A stretch of 64,000 nucleotides of DNA from Sporothrix humicola (Eukaryota > Ascomycota > Sordariomycetes > Ophiostomatales > Ophiostomataceae). The stretch covers positions 186,001 to 250,000 of the forward strand of contig WNYE01000004.1 in assembly GCA_021396245.1 (NCBI GenBank), read 5' to 3'. The notes under the pieces were generated by a model. The model searched no databases. It was given only the letters and a program-made list of their open reading frames with translations, and was not told the origin of the DNA. The position numbers and the translations under genes are program-made. Below, one piece after another: positions 57,916-64,000 of this stretch; the stretch's first letter is position 1, and every line of letters starts with the position of its first letter.

Positions 57916-58684
57916 ATGGCTTCGATCCGCCCCGCCTCTGCAGCTGCCCAGCTGTTGAGAAGCGCCTCCGTTGCTCCCATCACTGGCCGGCCCATGCTGG
58001 CTGCCGCTGCCACCCCGGTCCTGCGGCGGCTGGAGAGCTCGCTGACGCCTGCTCCTCCCAAGACGGATGCCCCGGTTACTCCCCGTGCGGCCAACAACGC
58101 CCCCGACTACACTGCCCACACCGACCGCGCGACATCGTACGTCCACCCGATTGAGGTTAAAAGACTATGGGATTCTTGGTATGGGACAATTGCTGACTTT
58201 CGACCCTGCAGAAACTTCACTCCTGTCCCTAAGCGCCTGCTGGATGGCAGCGAGGACAACGACTCTCTCCCGGCGGCTGTTCTCTCTGGTGCCCCGATGG
58301 ATCTTCAGGGCCGGACGGTTAGGTAGGTCACTATTTACAAGGTTTTGTTTTTAATTCCACTGCTAACTGTCTAGAATCTACAAGCCGGCAAAGCCCGCGA
58401 CGCAGTCGGGTGACTGGCACGGCAGCAAGTGGCGGATGGACTGGGACGTGCTCGAAAAGGGCCACCGGTGGGAGAACCCGCTGATGGGCTGGCAGTCGTC
58501 GGGCGATTTCATGCAGGGCACGCACATCAACTTCAAGAGCAAGGAGGACGCCATTGCCTTCGCTGAGAAGCAGGGCTACGAGTACTTTGTGCAGGAGCCG
58601 CAGGCACGCAAGATTGCGCCCAAGGCGTACGCCAACAACTTCCTCTACTCGGCGAAGAAGCTCAAGCACATCCGGACAAAGTAG
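57916..58684 (+). CDS. nuo-21: NADH:ubiquinone oxidoreductase 21 kDa subunit (NDUFS4 type)
   Basis: Accessory subunit of mitochondrial complex I at the junction of the NADH-oxidising and ubiquinone modules. Three exons (57916-58136, 58212-58322, 58375-58684) give 213 residues. The first about 40 residues are Ala/Ser/Arg-rich with few acidic residues, a typical matrix presequence (MASIRPASAAAQLLRSASV). The conserved region begins after intron 1 (RTVRIYKPAK..TQSG) and continues WRMDWDVLEKGHRWENPLMGWQSSGDFMQG, KSKEDAIAFAEKQGYEYFV, and the C-terminal KAYANNFLYS..KLKHIRTK, the NDUFS4 signature. Introns are 75 and 52 bp with CTGAC/CTAAC branch sites. Confidence 0.96.
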
Positions 58685-59245
58685 ACGAAAGGGACGTGGA
58701 CGAGGCGGAGGGTTGAATTTTGGGACGTGATAGATATTTTGCTCCTCGATAGAGCGAGTGTTTGCATTACTGCGATTGCTTCTGTACATATAATCGAAAG
58801 CTATTCTTACATTTGAAGATTTTGTGCCTTATGTGTTATCGAGAAAGGGGGCGGGCAAGATACAATTGATCAATTATGACACACACATATCACTTAGAAC
58901 CAGAAGACAAAGCACACCAACAGGCACGGAAGTAATGTCGGGCGGCCAGCCAATGTGGCTGGTCGTAACTGTAATATTGTTGGACCCGAAGTCAAAAAAT
59001 AAAAGAATAAAAAAGTGAAAGACAGGAAGATTGCCCTGTCTCACTCCAAGTAAATACTCCCGGACGCCCGCTCCCAAACATCATAAAATCAATACGGAGC
59101 AGCCTTGCTCAAAGCCATTGCTGAACGCCATCGAACAGACCCAAGTAACTCCGAATATTGACGTTCCAGTCAATAAACATAATCATAACAAAAAGATATA
59201 GAGAAACGCGGTAATCAAACAGAGAAAGAGACGGGAGACAGATGA
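58685..59245. other. Convergent 3' region complex I subunit / GID8
   Basis: Two 3' untranslated regions; a near match to the TACGGAGTA motif (TACGGAGCA near 59093). No gene. Confidence 0.5.
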
Positions 59246-60447
59246 CTAGATAGTAATCATAGCCTCGTGCTCGTGGTCGTGATACCGGTTGTCGACTGAA
59301 GTAGTCAAGCCCAGGTCGATTTTGTCAGGCAAGTCCATCTTTTTCTCCCGGGCAATATTTTCAGCCCAGGCACGCATCTTGATCAGGTTGCGGATAGCAG
59401 CCTCACGACGTCTACCGTGGTGATACAGGATAGCCTTGTTGACCTTGTCGGCGACCTCTTCACGCAGATCCGGCGACAGCAGTCTCTGCTGTGCAGGCGG
59501 CATCTTGTCGGGCGTGAAGAAGAGCATGACCATGGTCTCCTCGAGGTCTTTCAAGAATTCCTTCTTGGTCGACGCACGAGGTGCCAGCTGGTCCTGGGCA
59601 AACTTTACGACCGGCGCAAAGTCGTTGCCATGGCTATTGGCATCGCGGATACGCTCGACCAGCTGCAGACGCAGAAGAGCAAAATGCAGAGGCGGATCCT
59701 GATCCAGAATCTGAAAGCAACAGACAGTTGTTAGCCGTGATCGATACAAAGAGAAGGTATCAAAATGTAAAGGAAACGATGTAGGTTGTAGGTTCGTCGC
59801 TCATAATTTTCAGTGTGTGGTTTGTTACTCATCAGTGGCGCATAGGCCTATGAGTGGTGCATGAAACGGTTTATAATCATAGCGAGATAGGAGGAGAGAG
59901 AATAATGGAAGAGTATAGTTCTGTGAAGGTGAAGGTGTGCGTCGGTGGAGTCTTACCTCTGGGTTGAAGTGGTTGAGGAGGCTGATCGCTTCCTCGATGC
60001 GGCCACTGTGAATGGCACTCCGGACCTGCTGCCTTGCGTGGACAAAAGACCTATCTTGCTGAGGCGGCAGGTTTGCCTCTTTGGAGAAGTTTGCGGCCGC
60101 CAGAGGGTAGCCCTCCATGGAGAGGTAGTCGTGGATCAACGCATTGATGTCACTGCCAGATGTTAGCAACAAGTTCCGGCTGTTGGCCACGCGAGACGCG
60201 TTGCCATATTGGGTAGACAGTAGAAGGAAATGAATGTGGTGATTGTTGGCATTATCAGACCGCTTGGACAAAGTAATATGTTACTCCGCATGTGAATTAC
60301 TCAGAGAGATTCCCATTATATTTGCATCATCATTTTGCCAGGTAGAAGGGGTTGGGTTTTGGAAGGTTGCTTTGAAGGAAAGGAAGTGGAAGGATATACA
60401 CACCTCTTGGGAGGATTCACTGCCATGACACGGCTCTGGAAGCTCAT
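59246..60447 (-). CDS. GID8: GID/CTLH E3 ligase complex subunit Gid8
   Basis: Scaffold subunit of the GID (CTLH) ubiquitin ligase, which in yeast degrades gluconeogenic enzymes on return to glucose. Three exons (60404-60447, 59957-60152, 59246-59710) give 234 residues. Order: short N-terminus MSFQSRVMAVNPPKR, LisH (DINALIHDYLSMEGYPLAAANF, about 17-38), CTLH (about 50-105, RQQVRSAIHSGRIEEAISLLNHFNPE/ILDQDPPLHFALLRLQLVERI) and CRA (about 110-200). Both introns are unusually long (251 and 246 bp); intron 1 contains a C/D snoRNA candidate. A longer frame starting upstream (MVRVYPLAASE) overlaps the start in another frame, and a possible 5'-leader intron (60481-60571, GTACGC..CTAAC..CAG) would remove most of it. 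The start was chosen by family similarity (F..RV..V.PPK.SDINALI). Confidence 0.92.
60247..60340 (-). ncRNA. C/D box snoRNA candidate in GID8 intron 1
   Basis: On the GID8 sense strand: terminal stem TGGCA (60340-60336) pairing with TGCCA (60251-60247); C box ATGATGA (60333-60327), a perfect RTGATGA; D' box CTGA (60304-60301); a degenerate C' ATGCGGA (60291-60285); D box CTGA (60258-60255). C box to D box spans 79 nt, normal for the class. Upstream of D', TGGGAATCTC (60315-60306) is a 10-nt complement of GAGAUUCCCA, a stretch I recall as conserved in eukaryotic large-subunit rRNA. By the D+5 rule the target would be the second A of that stretch. It ends about 94 nt from the intron's 3' splice site. 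The D guide (CTTTGTCCAAGCGGT) was not matched to any RNA I remember. Confidence 0.68.
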
Positions 60448-61545
60448 CTTCGCCGGAGTGGCTGTTGATGATGTTGATGCCTGGCGACGATGTTAGCATG
60501 TCTGTGTTGACACGATGCTGGGTGATGTCTTGAAGGACAGCCTCGGAGGCGGCGAGAGGATAGACGCGTACCATGTTGACAGAGAAGAAATTTCTGCAGT
60601 GGAGATAAAAACTGGGGAGGAAGGAGATGCAGAAAAGAGAAGGGTCAAAAACGAGAGCTCGACAGCGACAGTTAAGCGTTCGAGTCTGTTGGATGGGAGA
60701 GGGAGAGGAGGAAGAAAAGGAAGAAGAGGAAGAGTCGACGAGGACAGATGACTGGTGATGCGATCCCCGAGTCAAACCACTCCTTGATTCCTCGAGTCAC
60801 CGATGCGGAAGACCGGGAGGAGTGGCAGAGCACTGCGATTTGGGGGTAGGGTGCTTGGATGAAGAAAAAGAGGAATGAAAAGAAAGAGTTTGGTTGAGAA
60901 AAGAAAAATGCAAGGTTAAATAGCTCGAAAGGAGTGGACGACGCAGGAGGGAAAAAATAGCAAAGCGGGCAAGAGCAGCAGAAAAAGCAGAAAAGCTGGG
61001 AAAGGGCAGGAAAATGGAAGGTGACGAGAAAAAGCGGGGCTTTTATTGTCTTCTCGGCGCTGAGTGGGCGGGCGGGCCAGCTCCAAGACTAGCCAATGAG
61101 AGATCGAGAAAGCTCTCGACTGCAAGATTATCTAATACGGTCAAATTGGCAGGTACGTGGGGACTTGACAGAGGTACAGAGGTACCTGTGACCGGGCCTA
61201 GAAGGGTGCTAAACCTTAGGGCCGCCTTTCAGCGGCTCAAGGCAGAGTTTAAGTGTGAACTGTTGACGAGGCTTCGCCGCCCTGACAGATTTATTGCCAT
61301 TTATTTTCTGGCACTGCTGTCTCCATCTTGAAAGCTTGATCTCTTGTAGCGGTTTACGAGTGAACGAGGAACACTTCAGCACCTTTCACCGTCTGCGCCG
61401 ACCAGAGAAACAGTACTGGACGGCATACCGCCACCGACCACCCCTCATCTGAAGTCTCAACCTTGAGGCTCAAGACCGACCTTCAATTTTGGTTTCGCAC
61501 GTGCTCGGGTTCTGCCGTCACACCCATCCTTTCTGCTTTCTCACG
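60448..61545. promoter_or_regulatory. Divergent promoter region GID8 / URK1
   Basis: 1.1 kb with both promoters and the GID8 leader (possible leader intron at 60481-60571). A CCAAT (in GCCAATGAG, about 61092) lies about 450 bp before URK1. No other gene supported. Confidence 0.5.
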
Positions 61546-63476
61546 ATGACCTCCACGCCCAAGGCCATCGTCAGCCAGGCACGGTATGCGCCACCATGGG
61601 TCGATCTCAGCATTATCGGTATTGCGGGCAGTTCAGGTTCGGGCAAGTCGAGCATTGCTAGGAGCATTGTGAGCCAACTGAACCTGCCGTGGGTGGTGAT
61701 TGTGTCGATGGTAAGTTGGTGAGGGCTGCATGTGCATGGCGTTTTTGTCATACTTGTCTTGAACGGTGCCAGTTGTCAAATATAAAAATGAGAAATGAAT
61801 GAAGACGGGAAAATGGACTAACATTTATAGGACTCATTCTACAACAGCCTGGACCCAGAGTCGTCTCGCAAGGCTTTTTTGAACGAGTTTGATTTTGATG
61901 CTCCAGAGGTAGGTTGAGAGGAATTCAGCATCTCATATTATTTTGTGACCTGGCGCAAATCTAACTGATCTCAAGGCTATTGATTTCGATGCGTTATTGC
62001 GTGTGCTTCAAGACTTGAAGGCCGGGTAAGATATATTGACGTCTTTGATTTTGATCATTGCTTGGCATTGGCACACGTACTTAGATTTTGCAGAAAACGT
62101 GCAGAGATCCCACAATACTCCTTCACCGAACACAGAAGGCTCGAGGGAACAACGTCAATCTACTCGCCTCATGTTATCATCCTGGAGGGCATCTTGGCGT
62201 TACATGACCAGAGAATTCTGGACATGCTTGATATGAAGGTACGTTTTGTTTTGCCAAATATCAGAAACTGTGTGATACCCAGCTAACACGTGTAAGATCT
62301 TTTGTGACGAAGACGCAGATGTGTGTCTGTCAAGGCGAAGTATGGACGATCCGACCCTTTCTTGGCAATTTTGTGACACCCCATTGGGAAGAAGTTGTGC
62401 AGCACTCTCATGCTGACCGATCTGATAAACAGTCATCCGCGACGTGAACGAGCGCGGCCGTGATATCCAGGGTATCATCAAGCAGTGGCTCACATTTGTG
62501 AAGCCCAACTTTGTCAAGGTGAGCTGAGGACGGCAGTCAGAAGAGTACGTCTCCGATTGTATTGCTGACAGTCGTAGTATGTCGACCCGCAACGAAAAGT
62601 TGCCGACATCATTGTGCCTCGTGGCATCATGAACAAAGTTGCTATCTGTAAGTGACTGGGCCTTTGGATCATTCTACTTCTTTAGCACTTTTACCTAACA
62701 CACCCAGCAACCGTCGTTCAATATATCCAGCAGAAGCTCCGCGAAAAGTCGAAGGAGCACCAGGCTACTTTGACAAGACTCCAGCGCGAAGCCGAGGATA
62801 TGTCGCTGTCGGATCGCATCGTTTTCTTACCCCAAACGCCACAGCTGCGTGGCATGAACACCATTATACACGATGTCGACACCACGAGTGAAGACTTTAT
62901 ATTTTATTTCGACCGTCTCTCTGCTCTTCTCATTGAGCTGTAAGTGCTCCCAGTGACACTCCCATACTACGTTACCCCTACTGACGAGTTAGCGCCCTCA
63001 ATAATGCCGTCTTTGCTCCTGCCGCCATCGAAACACCCCAGGGTAACACCTACCACGGCCTCAAGTCGGGCGGCATTGTCAGTGCCGTTGTTCTCGAGCG
63101 CGGCGGTTCCGCTTTGAAGACCGGCCTTCAGCGCGTCATCCCCGACTGCCGTCTGGGCCACATTCTCATCGAGACGAATGTGCGCACAGGCGAGCCCGAG
63201 CTGCGGTACCAGAAGCTAGCGCGGGACATCGATACACACGCCACGGTGCTGCTGCTGGATGCACAAATGTCGTCTGGCGGGTCGGCACTCATGGCCGTGC
63301 AGGTTCTGTTGGATCACGGTGTGGCACCCGAGCGGATCGTGCTGGCGACGTACTCGGCCGGTAAGATGGGTCTGCGGCGGCTGACGAGTTGTTTCCCGGC
63401 CATCTCGGTCGTTGTGTGCCACCTGGTGGAGGACATCGAGGAGCGGTGGATCGAGCGTCGGTACTTCCGGTGCTGA
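61546..63476 (+). CDS. URK1: Uridine/cytidine kinase with C-terminal UPRT-like domain
   Basis: Phosphorylates uridine and cytidine to UMP and CMP in pyrimidine salvage. Nine exons: 61546-61710, 61831-61908, 61976-62025, 62094-62238, 62297-62339, 62433-62518, 62578-62647, 62708-62939 and 62993-63476, giving 450 residues. Kinase features: P-loop GSSGSGKSS (28-36), DSFYNSL (56-62), FDFDAPEAIDFD, EGILALHD, and IIRDVNERGRDI lid region. Then PRGIMNKVAI and a C-terminal uracil phosphoribosyltransferase-like domain from about 235 (RLSALLIE.., YHGLKSGGIVSAVVLERGG, LIETNVRTGEPELRYQKL, VLLLDAQMSSGGSA). The PRPP-loop equivalent DAQMSSGGSA departs from the active DPMLATGGSA form, fitting the usual view that this domain is regulatory in fungal and animal enzymes. 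All junctions are in frame. Confidence 0.95.
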
Positions 63477-63766
63477 GGTGGCTGGGCGGGCGGAAGCGGC
63501 CAGCATTATTCTGTTTCATTGTCAAGGCGCATTATTGGATATAGCGCGAGTTTCAACTCAGCGTTGTTTAGCATACTTTATTTAACGAGATTTTGAATAT
63601 GTGTTAATGTGTTTGTATTTAAGAAAAAAGAATCATGTCGATTCTGGCCGTAACCAGTGTCCGGAACGCCGTTGAAAATGATATGTACAAGAAGGTAAAA
63701 AATAAGACGAGTGAAAGCTAGGCTGAAAAAGCAGAAGATAAAAACACGCTGGCTATGTTAATTGCT
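63477..63766. other. Convergent 3' region URK1 / GH125 gene
   Basis: AT-rich 3' untranslated sequence of both genes; nothing else seen. Confidence 0.5.
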
Positions 63767-64000
63767 CTAGATTTCGTACGGCTTTGCCGGCGCCTTGAAG
63801 ATCAGGTGCGGCTTCCGCTTGGCCAAGTCGAGAATGGTCTCGGCAAAGACGCCGTTGGCCCATGCAAACCAACTCCGTGTGTAGGACGCAATGTAGTTGA
63901 CGTCCACACTTTCATGAATCAGACCCAGCGGGGCCGACTTAAGCACCAAGTTGAGACACTCGGTAATCTCCTCGTCGTCCTCGGACGTTTGCGCCTGGAT
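63767..64000 (-). CDS. GH125 exo-alpha-1,6-mannosidase-like protein, C-terminal part (Mug157 family)
   Basis: Partial: only the last 77 residues are inside the window; the gene continues past the right edge with the frame still open. The sequence GLIHESVDVN..ASYTRSWFAWANGVFAETILDLAKRKPHLIF is the highly conserved end of the glycoside hydrolase family 125/DUF1237 group (S. pombe Mug157), secretory or vacuolar exo-mannosidases acting on alpha-1,6-linked mannose. HES and YTRSWFAWAN are family hallmarks. Preceding residues (TSEDDEEITECLNLVL) also fit. Start, signal peptide and most of the catalytic domain cannot be seen. Confidence 0.9.
   Translation of the reverse strand: MQAQTSEDDEEITECLNLVLKSAPLGLIHESVDVNYIASYTRSWFAWANGVFAETILDLAKRKPHLIFKAPAKPYEI

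Overview
The window is nuclear DNA of a filamentous ascomycete (Pezizomycotina, most likely Sordariomycetes). Evidence: spliceosomal introns mostly 55-110 bp with GTAAGT/GTGAGT-type donors and CTAAC branch sites; strong G/C bias at third codon positions, which opens very long antisense reading frames; fungal-only families (Kei1, Zn2Cys6 regulator, two-domain sulfite reductase beta subunit, ascomycete laccase with a DSGI tail, GH125 mannosidase); and genes on both strands with no operon logic. I find 22 protein-coding genes (20 assigned to a family or class, counting one partial gene, plus a large and two small unrecognised ones), and one well-supported intronic C/D box snoRNA candidate. I see no transposase, CRISPR, rRNA or tRNA gene, though tRNAs could be missed by eye.

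Layout. 1-9.5 kb: a secreted laccase at the left edge, then a 7.7 kb gene-free, low-complexity, partly AT-rich stretch. 9.5-16.2 kb: two unrecognised small proteins and the sulfite reductase beta subunit MET5. 18.7-25.9 kb: KEI1 (inositol phosphorylceramide synthase subunit), ribose-5-phosphate isomerase RKI1, Rab6-type GTPase YPT6, and 60S biogenesis factor NOP53. 27.9-37.1 kb: a Zn2Cys6 regulator, an EF-hand mitochondrial NAD(P)H dehydrogenase, and a class I/II aminotransferase. 37.4-49 kb: ESA1 acetyltransferase, REX4 exonuclease, a cyclopropane-fatty-acid-synthase-like methyltransferase, RNase H2 subunit C, and MCM6. 50.7-64 kb: a 1301-residue disordered RGG/ERG-rich protein of unknown function, ATP synthase subunit f, complex I NDUFS4/21 kDa subunit, GID8, uridine kinase URK1, and the C-terminal end of a GH125 mannosidase cut by the window edge.

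Most genes are housekeeping and act in separate pathways. Two local arrangements suggest shared regulation: ATP17 and the complex I subunit are divergent over a 629 bp region carrying a palindromic TCACGTGA; and MCM6 has a pair of MluI cell-cycle boxes one helical turn apart, with a single box in front of the neighbouring RNase H2 subunit gene. The most interesting new element is a C/D box snoRNA candidate in the first intron of GID8, with a terminal stem and a guide matching conserved large-subunit rRNA. Exon boundaries were placed by hand from splice signals, reading frame and family similarity; products are inferred from remembered family motifs, not from database searches.
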